Below, piece by piece: positions 1 to 9,147 of a stretch of 64,000 bases of DNA. Position 1 is the stretch's first letter, and each line of letters begins with the position of its first letter. A model generated the notes under the pieces. The model was not told the DNA's origin and did no database searches. It was given only the letters and a program-made list of their open reading frames with translations. The translations under genes were made by a program, and so were the position numbers. The stretch lies in NCBI GenBank assembly GCA_002383485.1, contig DFYY01000022.1, positions 130,332 through 194,331 of the forward strand, given 5' to 3'. This stretch comes from Bacteroidales bacterium UBA4070. GTDB taxonomy: Bacteria; Bacteroidota; Bacteroidia; Bacteroidales; VadinHA17.

Positions 1-129
1 CACCCTGGTGTATGGGGTTTCAAACATTTTCATGATGACAGGTCTGATCACGTCAACATTGAGAGCATTGATACGGTCTGTTCTGAAGCTGATTGCATCA
101 ACCCCGTCAACTCTGTCAGTTATAACCAT
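1..129 (-). CDS. STAS-domain protein (anti-sigma factor antagonist-like), partial
   Basis: The first 43 codons of a minus-strand gene run off the left edge. The start is the ATG at 129, seven bases after the stop of the HPt gene upstream of it. The N-terminus (MVITDRVDGVDAISF, then DRINALNVDVIRP) has the alternating strand and helix pattern of STAS domains such as SpoIIAA, in which a serine further on is phosphorylated to control partner switching. That serine region lies outside the window. The adjacent HPt gene on the same strand suggests a joint signalling unit. The family call rests on a short stretch. Confidence 0.6.
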   Translation of the reverse strand, partial: MVITDRVDGVDAISFRTDRINALNVDVIRPVIMKMFETPYTRV

Positions 130-135
130 GCCGTC

Positions 136-489
136 TCAGATATTTTTTCCAAGGTAATCGTTCACTTCTTCCATTACCCTGGCTGAGTCAGCCTCGAAAA
201 CGGCAATGAAACCCTCATATCTCTCCTTCTGTTCACCGCCTTTTGCCAGCAATTCGAACTCCTTGAGCATCTTTGCCGTTTCGTCCATTCCCAGGACAGT
301 AACGGACCCTTTCGCTTTGTGTGCAAGCAGTCCCAGCTCTGGATATTTTTCCTCCTTAAGCAGGTTCTTCATACCTGTCAGAAACTCGGGAACCTGGTTG
401 CCGAAAATTCCCGCAATTTCAGCCATAATTTCCCTGTCACCGCCTGAAATGCTCAGCAGGTATTCAGGTTTGAAAATCGTGTATTCCAT
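136..489 (-). CDS. Histidine phosphotransfer (HPt) domain protein
   Basis: This 117-residue, all-helical protein carries the HPt signature AHKAKGSVTVLGM near residues 56-68; the histidine is the probable phosphorylation site. HPt proteins shuttle phosphate between hybrid sensor kinases and response regulators in the cytoplasm. It has no other domain, signal peptide or membrane segment. It ends seven bases before the start of the STAS gene, so the two are probably co-transcribed. Its kinase partner is not in view to the right and may lie beyond the left edge. Confidence 0.85.
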   Translation of the reverse strand: MEYTIFKPEYLLSISGGDREIMAEIAGIFGNQVPEFLTGMKNLLKEEKYPELGLLAHKAKGSVTVLGMDETAKMLKEFELLAKGGEQKERYEGFIAVFEADSARVMEEVNDYLGKNI

Positions 490-640
490 CTCTCCGGGTC
501 TGTTTCAGGATACAAATATAGGAATTATGAATTCATCGAAGCATGAGAAATGTCTTGCCGGACATTTCAAAAATGATTTTAAGCAGGTTTTATTGATCTG
601 AAAAAACCTACTTTTGTTTTATAACCAAAAGCTTAATGAA

Positions 641-1750
641 ATGAAAAACACTCCCTTTATCAAATTCCATGAGGCACTCAGAGCCAGGATATTGCCCTTT
701 GCCGGTTACAATATGCCCATAGAGTACAGGGGGATCAACGAGGAGCATCTCACGGTTCGTTCAGGAGTGGGTGTTTTTGATGTTTCCCATATGGGTGAAT
801 TCTGGGTCAATGGTCCGCGTGCCCTTGATTTTCTGCAGCATATAACCTCCAATGATGTTTCTGCACTGACTGACGGGAAGGTGCAGTACACCTGTTTTCC
901 AAATGGCAGGGGCGGCATTGTTGATGATCTGCTTGTATACCGTTTCAGTGCCGAAAAGTATCTTCTTGTGGTGAATGCAGCCAATATAGAGAAGGACTGG
1001 GAGTGGTGCGTGAAGCATGCAGCCGCTTTCGGCATCACCGCAGGTCCGGGTAAGGATATGAACAACGCATCTGACGCAACGGCACAGCTGGCAGTACAGG
1101 GTCCGCTTGCCCTCAGGGCGATGCAGAAACTGACTGCAGAACCCATTCTGGATATGGAGTACTACACATTCAAGGTACTGAAGTTTGCCGGAATTGATGA
1201 CGTTATACTCTCCACCACGGGGTATACCGGTTCAGGCGGGTGTGAGATCTACGTCAGGAATGCCGATGCTCCACGCCTGTGGGAAAAGGTCTTCAGGGCA
1301 GGTGAGGAGTTTGGCATCAGGCCCATCGGTCTTGCTGCCAGGGATACCCTCCGCCTGGAGATGGGATTCTGCCTGTACGGCAATGACATAAATGACACTA
1401 CTTCCCCGATTGAAGCCGGGCTTGGATGGATCACCAAATTCGTTCCCGGAAAGGACTTTATAGACCGTGAACTGCTGATGAAGCAAAAGGAGGAGGGAAC
1501 AGAGAGGCGGCTCAAAGGCTTCGTGATGGTTGACAAGGGAATTCCCCGTCAGCACTATGAGGTTGTTGATGCCGCGGGAAACCTTATCGGAGAGGTCACC
1601 TCAGGCACCATGTCGCCCTCACTCAAACAGGGTATAGGCATGGCTTACCTTAACAAAGGCTTCTGGAAGAGCGACACGGAAATTTTCATACGGGTCAGGG
1701 GCCGGGATCTCAGGGCAAAGGTGGCTGCAACACCGTTTTACAAACAGTAA
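641..1750 (+). CDS. gcvT: Glycine cleavage system aminomethyltransferase (T protein)
   Basis: This 369-residue T protein transfers the methylene group from aminomethylated H protein to tetrahydrofolate and releases ammonia. The start at 641 (MKNTPFIKFHEAL) is preferred over an in-frame ATG at 614 because it gives the family's usual N-terminus. VFDVSHMGEF and the late LAARDTLRLEMGFCLYGND stretch match GcvT, and the length is normal. The other glycine cleavage genes (gcvH, gcvP) are not nearby. comB follows after 27 bases on the same strand. Confidence 0.95.
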   Translation: MKNTPFIKFHEALRARILPFAGYNMPIEYRGINEEHLTVRSGVGVFDVSHMGEFWVNGPRALDFLQHITSNDVSALTDGKVQYTCFPNGRGGIVDDLLVYRFSAEKYLLVVNAANIEKDWEWCVKHAAAFGITAGPGKDMNNASDATAQLAVQGPLALRAMQKLTAEPILDMEYYTFKVLKFAGIDDVILSTTGYTGSGGCEIYVRNADAPRLWEKVFRAGEEFGIRPIGLAARDTLRLEMGFCLYGNDINDTTSPIEAGLGWITKFVPGKDFIDRELLMKQKEEGTERRLKGFVMVDKGIPRQHYEVVDAAGNLIGEVTSGTMSPSLKQGIGMAYLNKGFWKSDTEIFIRVRGRDLRAKVAATPFYKQ

Positions 1751-1777
1751 ATCCGACCAGACAGCTTATAGTCCGAC

Positions 1778-2494
1778 ATGACAGAGAAAAGCCTGGAAAT
1801 ATGCTTTACACCTGCTGCCTTTGACGCACACGCTGACAGCGGGGCCATTGTCGTGATTGTTGATGTGCTTCGTGCCACCAGTTCCATCTGTACCGCCTTC
1901 GCAAACGGTGTAAGGGAGATAATCCCGGTAACCACTGTGGAGGAAGCCAGGGAGATGAAATCGAAGGGATTCCTTGTGGCAGCCGAACGTGACGGATATG
2001 TGCTTGATTTTGCCGATTTCGGAAATTCGCCATTTAACTTCTCTGCGGAGAAGATAAAGGGGAGGAGCGTGGTCTACAGTACAACCAATGGTACGGGTAT
2101 CATGAAGAGAGCCTCCGGCAGTCATGATGTGGTCATCGGGTCATACCTGAACATCTCGGCTGTTTGCAGGTGGCTTGAAGAGCAGGACCGCAAGGTGATC
2201 ATCGTCTGTGCCGGATGGAAGAACCGGTTCAGCCTCGAGGATGCCGTATGTGCAGGAGCTATGGCACTGAAACTGCTCGATGGGGGCAGGTTCACCACCA
2301 TATGTGACTCAGTGCATGCCGCTACCGACCTGTGGAAGGCCGCCAGGGAAGATCTGGCCGGATACATTGACAAGACAGCTCAACGATCACGACTCAGAGC
2401 AAAGGGACTTGATGACTGTATCGGTTATTGTCATACATTTGACATGACGGATGCCATACCCGTGCTTCGGGAGGGAAAACTTGTCGCTCTCTGA
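1778..2494 (+). CDS. comB: 2-phosphosulfolactate phosphatase (ComB family)
   Basis: The 238-residue protein carries ComB-family motifs: DVLRATSS at about residues 29-36, FGNSP at 81-85 and STTNGT at 101-106. ComB removes phosphate from 2-phosphosulfolactate in coenzyme M synthesis of methanogens. In Bacteroidota the family is common although the organisms make no coenzyme M, so the true substrate here is uncertain. No ComA, ComC or other sulfolactate genes are nearby. It is probably co-transcribed with gcvT. Confidence 0.85.
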   Translation: MTEKSLEICFTPAAFDAHADSGAIVVIVDVLRATSSICTAFANGVREIIPVTTVEEAREMKSKGFLVAAERDGYVLDFADFGNSPFNFSAEKIKGRSVVYSTTNGTGIMKRASGSHDVVIGSYLNISAVCRWLEEQDRKVIIVCAGWKNRFSLEDAVCAGAMALKLLDGGRFTTICDSVHAATDLWKAAREDLAGYIDKTAQRSRLRAKGLDDCIGYCHTFDMTDAIPVLREGKLVAL

Positions 2495-2571
2495 AAGGAG
2501 ACATGGCAGTTACATCTCTCATCGTAACGGAAGAAGTAAAATAAATCTATTAAACGAAAAATTTACCGGAA

Positions 2572-3642
2572 ATGAAAAAACACAATTTCTACGCAGGACC
2601 CTCAATCATGCCTCAGTACACAAATGAGAAAGTGATTGAAGCAATCAGGGATTTCGCAGGAACAGGACTTTCAATAATGGAGGTCTCACATCGCAGCAAG
2701 GAGTTTGAAGCAGTGATGGAAAGTGCGGTTAACCATATCAGGGAGTTGCTTGATGTTCCTGCCGGATACTCGGTTATTTTCCTCGGAGGAGGAGCAAGCC
2801 TTCAGTTTGCCATGATTCCGATGAACATGCTTGAAAAGAAGGCTGCATACATCAACACCGGAGAGTGGGCCGGCAAGGCACTCAAGGAAGCGAAGCTGTT
2901 TGGCGAGGTGATTGAGGTGGCTTCCTCAAAGGACCGCAACTTCAACTATATCCCGAAGAATTTCGATATTCCGTCAGACGTTGATTATTTCCACATCACG
3001 ACGAACAACACCATTTTCGGTACCCAGTGGAAGAAGGATCCGGATGTAAAGGTTCCGCTTGTGGCGGACATGTCGTCTGATATCTTCAGCCGCCCGGTTG
3101 ATGTGTCAAAGTACTCGATCATCTACGGAGGTGCCCAGAAGAACCTGGCACCGGCAGGTGTCACCTTCGTGATAGTGAAGGACTCGGCGCTCGGTAAAGT
3201 GACGCGGCCCATACCTACTATGCTCAATTACAAGACACACATTGATAAGGGGTCTATGTTCAACACCCCGCCGGTACTTCCGGTCTTTGCAGCCCTGAAG
3301 ACCCTCGAGTGGCTTAAGCAGAAGGGCGGGCTGAAAGCGATGCAGAAAATCAATGAGGAGAAAGCAGCCCTGCTATACGGTGAGATTGAGCGTAACAAGC
3401 TCTTCCAGGCCACCGTTCCTGATCCGGAAGACAGGTCGGTTATGAATGTATGCTTCGTTATGTCAGATAATTACAAAGAGCTCGAGAAGGAATTCGGCGA
3501 TTTCGCCAAGTCTAAAGGCATGGTCGGCATCGCCGGGCACCGTTCAGTAGGAGGATTCCGTGCATCGCTCTACAATGCTCTTCCGATTGAGAGTGTGAGT
3601 GCTCTCGTTGAATGCATGAAGGAATTTGCAAACAAATACTAG
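2572..3642 (+). CDS. serC: Phosphoserine aminotransferase
   Basis: SerC converts 3-phosphohydroxypyruvate and glutamate into O-phosphoserine with pyridoxal phosphate. The 356-residue protein starts MKKHNFYAGPSIMP. The PLP lysine is K190 in GGAQKNLAPAG, and LGGGASLQF near residue 71 helps bind cofactor phosphate. Length is standard for class V aminotransferases of this type. The leader is A-rich (aaacgaaaaatttaccggaa), typical of Bacteroidota. serA follows after 12 bases, so two consecutive steps of serine synthesis form an operon. Confidence 0.97.
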   Translation: MKKHNFYAGPSIMPQYTNEKVIEAIRDFAGTGLSIMEVSHRSKEFEAVMESAVNHIRELLDVPAGYSVIFLGGGASLQFAMIPMNMLEKKAAYINTGEWAGKALKEAKLFGEVIEVASSKDRNFNYIPKNFDIPSDVDYFHITTNNTIFGTQWKKDPDVKVPLVADMSSDIFSRPVDVSKYSIIYGGAQKNLAPAGVTFVIVKDSALGKVTRPIPTMLNYKTHIDKGSMFNTPPVLPVFAALKTLEWLKQKGGLKAMQKINEEKAALLYGEIERNKLFQATVPDPEDRSVMNVCFVMSDNYKELEKEFGDFAKSKGMVGIAGHRSVGGFRASLYNALPIESVSALVECMKEFANKY

Positions 3643-3654
3643 AAGGAGGTTGAT

Positions 3655-4581
3655 ATGAAGATACTTGTAGCCACAGACAAGCCGTTTGCTCCGGTAGCTG
3701 TCACCCGGATACGGGAGGTGGTTGAGAAGGCAGGGCATACACTTGCGCTTCTGGAGAAGTACAAGACGCCTCAGGAACTGCATGCAGCCGTTGCTGATGC
3801 TGATGCAATGATAGTACGGTCAGACATAGTGGATGCGGCAGTGATTGCTGCAGCCCCGAAACTGAAGATAGTTGTCAGGGCAGGGGCCGGTTATGATAAC
3901 CTGGATCTGAATGCATGCACCCAAGGTAATGTTGTTGCTATGAACACCCCCGGTCAGAATTCCAATGCCGTTGCCGAACTGGCTTTTGGCATGATGGTCT
4001 ATGCTGCCCGGGGTGGCTTCGACGGTAAGTCGGGTTCTGAGCTGATGGACAAGACCCTCGGCATACATGCCTTCGGCAACGTGGGCAGGTGCATGGCCCG
4101 TATTGCGACAGGCTTCGGAATGAAGATCTTCGCCTACGATCCGTTCGTTGACAGCAAGGCAATAGCCGCAGCTGGCGTCACTCCGGTAGATACAATTGAG
4201 GAGCTGTACTCGAAATGCCAGTACGTGTCATTGCATATTCCTGCAAATGAAAAGACAAAGGGTTCAATAGGTGAGAGGCTGCTGTCACTTATGCCGGAGG
4301 GAGCCGTGCTTGTCAACACCGCACGCAAGGAGGTTATCAATGAGGCTGAATTGGTGGCACTGATGGAAAAAAGAGGCGATCTGAAGTACCTGTCAGACAT
4401 CGCTCCTGACAATGCTGAGCTTTTTACCCGGAAGTTTGCCGGCCGCTATTTCTTCACGCCGAAGAAGATGGGTGCCCAGACTGAGGAGGCTAACATCAAT
4501 GCAGGTGTGGCTGCCGCCCGCCAGATAGTATCATTCTTTGCCACAGGCGATGAAGCCTTCAGAGTGAACAAACCCAGATAG
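3655..4581 (+). CDS. serA: D-3-phosphoglycerate dehydrogenase, short form
   Basis: The enzyme oxidises 3-phosphoglycerate to 3-phosphohydroxypyruvate using NAD. At 308 residues it is the short form without a C-terminal ACT regulatory domain. The nucleotide-binding loop GIHAFGNVGR covers about residues 136-145. The usual catalytic TPHxGA motif reads TPKKMGA near 268-274, so lysine stands where histidine is expected; this is characteristic of the lysine (type IIIK) class described from Bacteroides and Entamoeba. A good ribosome site (agaaggagg) precedes the ATG. It sits between serC and the DUF1015 gene. Confidence 0.93.
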   Translation: MKILVATDKPFAPVAVTRIREVVEKAGHTLALLEKYKTPQELHAAVADADAMIVRSDIVDAAVIAAAPKLKIVVRAGAGYDNLDLNACTQGNVVAMNTPGQNSNAVAELAFGMMVYAARGGFDGKSGSELMDKTLGIHAFGNVGRCMARIATGFGMKIFAYDPFVDSKAIAAAGVTPVDTIEELYSKCQYVSLHIPANEKTKGSIGERLLSLMPEGAVLVNTARKEVINEAELVALMEKRGDLKYLSDIAPDNAELFTRKFAGRYFFTPKKMGAQTEEANINAGVAAARQIVSFFATGDEAFRVNKPR

Positions 4582-4599
4582 AATAGATATACTTCAGAT

Positions 4600-5850
4600 A
4601 TGGCTGTTGTTAAACCTTTCCGGGGGCTGAGGCCCCCGGCCCACCTGGCATCAGAGATAGCCTGCCTCCCGTATGACGTCATGAACTCTGCGGAGGCGGC
4701 CGTAATGGCCAGGGGCAATGAGAAATCACTCCTTCATATTACAAAATCCGAGATTGACTTGCCGGAGGGCACCGACGTGCACGCGGAAGAGGTCTATCGC
4801 AAGGCGGTTGAAAATTTTAATGAATGGCAGAAGCGTGGATGGCTTGTTGATGACCGACAGAACCATTTCTACATCTACGCGCAGACCATGGACGGCCGTA
4901 CCCAGTACGGCATCGTCGGAGCGGCTGCCGTGGCTGACTATCTCTCCGGGGTAATCAAGAAACATGAGCTCACCCGCCCGGACAAGGAGGAAGACCGCAT
5001 GGTGCATGTCAGGACTAACAATGCCAATATTGAACCTGTCTTCTTTGCATACCCGGCAGTGAAGGAGCTTGACAAGATCGTTGAGAGGATTGTGAAGAAG
5101 GAAAAGCCGGAGTATGATTTCGTTGCCAGCGACGGCATCGGTCACCATTTCTGGGTCGTCTGGGATGAGAAGACCAACAGGGAGATAGAAAGACTGTTCG
5201 CTGAGAAGGTGCCCTTTATGTATGTTGCTGACGGTCATCACCGTACGGCAGCAGCGGCACTGGTGGGGAAGGAAAAAAAGGAAAAAAATCACTCTCACAG
5301 GGGTGATGAGGAGTATAACTTCTTTATGGCTGTGATCTTTCCCGATAACCAGCTTAAGATATTAGAGTACAACCGTGTGGTGAAGGATCTGAACGGTATG
5401 ACACCGGTTCAGTTTCTTGACAGACTGCAGGAGTCCTTCGAGGTAAAGGAGAAGGGTACGCGAACCTACAGGCCACGGAAGCTGCATAATTTCGGGATGT
5501 ATCTTGATGGCAAATGGTACAGTCTTACGGCCAGGAAAGGTACTTACAATGATGAGGATCCTATTGGTGTACTAGATGTAACCATTCTCACGGACAGGGT
5601 ATTGTTGCCCCTGCTTGACATTCAGGACCTGAGGCGGTCAAAGAGGATTGATTTCGTTGGTGGCATAAGGGGACTGGGTGAGCTTAAGAAGAGGGTTGAC
5701 AGTGGTGAGATGAAGGTTGCGTTTGCACTTTATCCCGTCTCCATGAAACAGCTGATTACAATTGCTGATACAGGCAATATCATGCCTCCCAAGACAACAT
5801 GGTTTGAGCCAAAGCTAAGGAGCGGCCTGGTAATTCACAAGCTGGACTGA
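4600..5850 (+). CDS. DUF1015 family protein
   Basis: This is a 416-residue cytoplasmic protein of the DUF1015 family, often encoded beside serA in Bacteroidota, Clostridia and Thermotoga. Family marks include the N-terminal PFRGLRPP and the central VADGHHRTAAA near residue 207. Its biochemical role is not established; the position after serC and serA suggests a link to serine metabolism. An A-rich stretch at 5274-5288 encodes KEKKEKN, and the reading frame passes through it intact. Length is normal. Confidence 0.85.
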   Translation: MAVVKPFRGLRPPAHLASEIACLPYDVMNSAEAAVMARGNEKSLLHITKSEIDLPEGTDVHAEEVYRKAVENFNEWQKRGWLVDDRQNHFYIYAQTMDGRTQYGIVGAAAVADYLSGVIKKHELTRPDKEEDRMVHVRTNNANIEPVFFAYPAVKELDKIVERIVKKEKPEYDFVASDGIGHHFWVVWDEKTNREIERLFAEKVPFMYVADGHHRTAAAALVGKEKKEKNHSHRGDEEYNFFMAVIFPDNQLKILEYNRVVKDLNGMTPVQFLDRLQESFEVKEKGTRTYRPRKLHNFGMYLDGKWYSLTARKGTYNDEDPIGVLDVTILTDRVLLPLLDIQDLRRSKRIDFVGGIRGLGELKKRVDSGEMKVAFALYPVSMKQLITIADTGNIMPPKTTWFEPKLRSGLVIHKLD

Positions 5851-5868
5851 GCAAAAGCCGTCGCTGCA

Positions 5869-6549
5869 ATGAGCCGAATTGCCGAAAGCATAGGAAGACT
5901 GACTGAATCACTCCCGTCAGGTGTTACCGTTGTTGCTGTCACGAAGACGAGAACGCCGGAGGAGGCTCAGGAAGCTTACAATGCCGGCCTCCGTATTTTC
6001 GGAGAGAACAGGGTACAGGAGATGGTCTCGAAGAAGGCAAAGTTGCCGGCCGACATATCATGGCATCTGATTGGTCACCTGCAGTCAAACAAGGTTAAAC
6101 AGGCTGTGTCTGCAGCTTCAATGATAGAATCAGTTGACACGCTCAGGCTGCTGCATATGATTGATGCTGAAGCCGTGGCACAGGGACGCAGCATCGATTG
6201 TCTTCTGCAGGTGCATATCGCTTCAGAGGAGACCAAGTCGGGGTTCTCCGTTGATGAAGCTGAAGAGACTGACTGGACGGCGGTCTCGCGGGCGCTGAAG
6301 GCGGCTCGCATCTGTGGGTTGATGGGTATGGCAACCTTCACTGATGACAGGGAGAAGGTAAGGGCAGAATTCAGGCGCCTGCGTGAGCTCTTCAGCCGGA
6401 TGAGGGATAGTCATTTCACCGGCAGCAGACAGTTCAGAGAGATATCAATGGGCATGTCAGGCGACTGGCAGGTGGCAATCGAGGAGGGAAGTACGATGAT
6501 ACGGGTAGGAACACTTATATTTGGGGAACGATTAAATAAAGCAAGATGA
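5869..6549 (+). CDS. yggS: PLP homeostasis protein (YggS/PLPBP family)
   Basis: The 226-residue protein binds pyridoxal phosphate and helps keep vitamin B6 and amino-acid pools balanced; no catalytic reaction is established for the family. The PLP lysine is K26 in VVAVTKTRTP, followed by FGENRVQEM and later WHLIGHLQSNK, all diagnostic. The start gives a slightly short N-terminus compared with E. coli YggS, as is usual in Bacteroidota. The last four bases overlap the next gene (ATGA), indicating translational coupling. Confidence 0.93.
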   Translation: MSRIAESIGRLTESLPSGVTVVAVTKTRTPEEAQEAYNAGLRIFGENRVQEMVSKKAKLPADISWHLIGHLQSNKVKQAVSAASMIESVDTLRLLHMIDAEAVAQGRSIDCLLQVHIASEETKSGFSVDEAEETDWTAVSRALKAARICGLMGMATFTDDREKVRAEFRRLRELFSRMRDSHFTGSRQFREISMGMSGDWQVAIEEGSTMIRVGTLIFGERLNKAR

Positions 6550-7523
6550 GCACACTCAGCACACGTTACATGGGGCTCGAACTCAAGAGTCCAATCATAG
6601 TTGGAAGTTCAAATTTCACATCCAGGATAGAATCGATCAAAGAGGCTGAAGCAGCCGGTGCCGGAGCCGTTGTCCTCAAGTCTCTTTTTGAGGAACAAAT
6701 CGTTTCCATGGCTCACTCATTGTCTTCGAGGGAGTCTTATCCCGAGGCTGATGACTACCTGCTGTACTACACGCGGACCAACAGTGTTGATGCTTATCTT
6801 GACCTGGTGGCCGGGGCCCGGAAGAGTGTGAGCATTCCGGTAATAGCCAGCATAAACTGTTTTTCACCGAAGGGATGGATTGATTTTGCCCTTGAGATTG
6901 AGAAGGCAGGCGCCAGTGCGCTGGAGGTGAACATCTTTTTCATCCCCACAGACAAGCATCAGAACAGCAACGATTCGGAGAAGGTCTATTTCATGATCAT
7001 TGACAACCTGAAGAAGCGGCTGAAGATACCCGTGAGTGTAAAGATCGGTCTCCGGTTCTCGAATCTGCTCAATTTCGTATGGAGGATGTATAATCACGGT
7101 GCAGCCGGCATTGTGTTGTTCAACAGGTTTTACGAACCTGATTTTGATATCAACAATCTCAGCATTGTTCCGGCCTCCGTGCTTTCCAGTCCCGTGGAGC
7201 AGCGTTATGTGTTGCGATGGATTGGGATGATAAGCGGCCAGGATATGAAGATTGACATCTCGGCTTCCACGGGGGTTCACACCGGGGAAGATGCCATCAA
7301 ATATCTGCTTGCCGGCGCCACCACGGTACAGGTCTGCTCTGCGCTCTACAAGCGTGGTTTCACCGTGATCAGCGAGATCAATGATGCGTTGCACAAGTGG
7401 ATGGAGATGAAGGAATTCCGCATTGTTGATGATTTCAGGGGTATGCTGAACTACAGGAATGTGGAGAATCCTTCGCTCTTCGAGAGAGCCCAGTTCATGA
7501 AGCACTACAGCTCCTACATTTAG
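6546..7523 (+). CDS. Dihydroorotate dehydrogenase-like protein
   Basis: This 325-residue TIM-barrel protein resembles FMN-binding dihydroorotate dehydrogenases: it begins LSTRYMGLELKSPIIVGSSN and has VSVKIGLRFSN and AGATTVQVCSALYKRG in the later strands. It belongs to the divergent group seen across Bacteroidota, distinct from PyrD, and I cannot see the standard pyrimidine-pathway active-site loop. Its substrate is therefore unknown. It overlaps yggS by four bases and is probably the last gene of the serC-to-DHODH-like run. Confidence 0.8.
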   Translation: MSTLSTRYMGLELKSPIIVGSSNFTSRIESIKEAEAAGAGAVVLKSLFEEQIVSMAHSLSSRESYPEADDYLLYYTRTNSVDAYLDLVAGARKSVSIPVIASINCFSPKGWIDFALEIEKAGASALEVNIFFIPTDKHQNSNDSEKVYFMIIDNLKKRLKIPVSVKIGLRFSNLLNFVWRMYNHGAAGIVLFNRFYEPDFDINNLSIVPASVLSSPVEQRYVLRWIGMISGQDMKIDISASTGVHTGEDAIKYLLAGATTVQVCSALYKRGFTVISEINDALHKWMEMKEFRIVDDFRGMLNYRNVENPSLFERAQFMKHYSSYI

Positions 7524-7714
7524 CAGCCCCTTCCGTGCCATTGATACTCACTTCGCGCTGCGCTTAAGAAAGCCATTCATTACTCTTTGCTGATCATTGC
7601 GGCATTTCTTCTCCGGAACAAATTCATCGTGAAATAATAACTTCACTGCAAATGCGTTTATAAAAATGTAAATTGGACTTATAAAGGCCTGTGAAATCAA
7701 AAACCAAAATTATT
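7524..7714. other. Intergenic region upstream of the lipoprotein gene
   Basis: About 190 bases separate the metabolic run from two exported-protein genes. The second half is AT-rich (aaataataacttcactgcaaatgcgtt and ataaaaatgt) and may hold the promoter for the lipoprotein gene, but I see no convincing TTTG plus TAnnTTTG pair. No RNA gene or repeat was recognised. Confidence 0.4.
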
Positions 7715-8635
7715 ATGAACAGTAAGCTTAAGATTCTGCCACTGATACTGGGCGTAACCGCCCTTGCCTTCTGCCTGGCTGCCACATCGTGCAAGAGCAA
7801 AACCAGGGGTGAGGTTAACAGGGACAAGGAGGAGGCAGTCAGTCCCGATGAGCAGACGATGGAGCAGATAAAAAGTGCTGAGAAGGTATTCAATGCCCTG
7901 CCCACACCGCTTGAGGTGGCCCAGCTGATAAAGGAAGCAGGAGCGAGGTTTGACGCAACACTGCTCAATCCGGTGGAGAACAAGACCAATTATACCACCA
8001 GCAAGAGTATGGCGCTGAATCTTGGTACTTATGTTTGCGATCTGAGTTTTGCCAGCATGTATGATGAGACTTCTCTGCTTGTGAATTACATGGAGGCAGC
8101 GGAAGATATGGCAACCGGTCTTGGCATTATCGATGCCATTGATGAATCAACCATAGAAAGGCTGGAGCAGAATATAAACAACCGTGACGTGATTATGGAG
8201 ATCGTCTCTGAGACCTTTCTCAATTCACAGGCTTACCTGGAAGATGATGAGCAGCATGCCATTGCCGCAACAATAATTGCCGGCGGATTCATTGAAGGGC
8301 TCTACATCTCAACCAACATGGTTGACATGAAGAACTATAAGGGAAACAAGCTGGTGACAACCATAGCTGACCAGAAAATGTCAGTTGATGACATGATCCG
8401 TTTGCTGGAGACTTACACTGACAATACTGCAATCCGTGAACTGCTGGGACCGATTCATGAGCTTAAGGGTCTCTTTGACAAAATAGAACGTTCAATCGAG
8501 CCCTCAAGTGCCCAGTATAATGAAAAGATCGGTATGACCGAGATCACCGGCGCTGCACGATCGGAGATGAAGCAGGATACATTTTTGGCAATCAAGGTGA
8601 AGGTTGCAGAGATCAGAAACACATATGTAAAATAG
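7715..8635 (+). CDS. Exported lipoprotein of unknown function
   Basis: I do not recognise the family. From the ATG at 7715 the protein has 306 residues; a GTG at 7691 would add eight. The N-terminus is a lipoprotein signal with the lipobox LAATSC just before KSKTRGE, so it is probably anchored in an envelope membrane. The rest is helical, with repeated acidic and hydrophobic stretches and no visible catalytic motif. The next gene, also exported, starts six bases after its stop, so the two probably act together. Confidence 0.7.
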   Translation: MNSKLKILPLILGVTALAFCLAATSCKSKTRGEVNRDKEEAVSPDEQTMEQIKSAEKVFNALPTPLEVAQLIKEAGARFDATLLNPVENKTNYTTSKSMALNLGTYVCDLSFASMYDETSLLVNYMEAAEDMATGLGIIDAIDESTIERLEQNINNRDVIMEIVSETFLNSQAYLEDDEQHAIAATIIAGGFIEGLYISTNMVDMKNYKGNKLVTTIADQKMSVDDMIRLLETYTDNTAIRELLGPIHELKGLFDKIERSIEPSSAQYNEKIGMTEITGAARSEMKQDTFLAIKVKVAEIRNTYVK

Positions 8636-8641
8636 ATACCG

Positions 8642-9085
8642 ATGAGACAGCTTATACAGACATTACTGGTAACGGCATTGCTCACCCTTCTCGTTCCGGG
8701 CGAGGCTGCCGCACAGTGCAAGGGTTTTGCCAAATCGATCTGCAAGAAGGAACTGGGTGCCTATCTTCATGACGGCAACTATCATGCTGCCGTTCTGGTT
8801 GAGGGGGAAGAGGCTGAACTCTACAAGACATTCTACTCTGATCTGGAGTACCGGCTGACCATCTGCTCTGCTGACGGCATGCCACCGGTTGAGTTTACCA
8901 TTTATGATGCCACAGGCAAGGTGCTCTACAATAACAAGGATGAAGGACTGGCGAAGACCTGGGACTTCAAGCTGGAATCGAGCCAGCAGCTTAAGGTTGT
9001 AGTCAGGGTAACCACCTTCGGGATCAGGGATCAGCTTCCTGTCAGCGGATGTGTGGCCATCATGTTTGGCTTCAAGGCGAAATAG
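8642..9085 (+). CDS. Secreted protein of unknown function
   Basis: The 147-residue protein has a clear signal peptide (MRQLIQTLLVTALLTLLVPG, cut near AAAQC). The mature part contains several cysteines (CKGF, SICKKE, TICSAD and SGCVA) and looks beta-rich, with the phrase FTIYDATGKVLYNNKDEG resembling small jelly-roll or pre-peptidase C-like folds. No function can be assigned. It is co-directional with the lipoprotein gene six bases upstream and is followed by a hairpin terminator. Confidence 0.7.
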   Translation: MRQLIQTLLVTALLTLLVPGEAAAQCKGFAKSICKKELGAYLHDGNYHAAVLVEGEEAELYKTFYSDLEYRLTICSADGMPPVEFTIYDATGKVLYNNKDEGLAKTWDFKLESSQQLKVVVRVTTFGIRDQLPVSGCVAIMFGFKAK

Positions 9086-9109
9086 CTAATGGCATAGGAA
9101 TGAACAGGG

Positions 9110-9147
9110 CAGGGTGCACAGGAGACTGGCACCCTGTTTCATTTTTT
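9110..9147. terminator. Hairpin terminator between convergent genes
   Basis: An 8-bp perfect stem (CAGGGTGC at 9110-9117 with GCACCCTG at 9129-9136) and an 11-base loop are followed by TTTCATTTTTT. It suits Rho-independent termination of the plus-strand exported-protein genes. The minus-strand archaemetzincin ends within the T-run, so the hairpin may also serve that strand. Confidence 0.75.

Noticed and set aside
5274..5288. A-rich stretch in the DUF1015 gene as a slippage or frameshift site
   Set aside because: The reading frame and family similarity continue unbroken on both sides.
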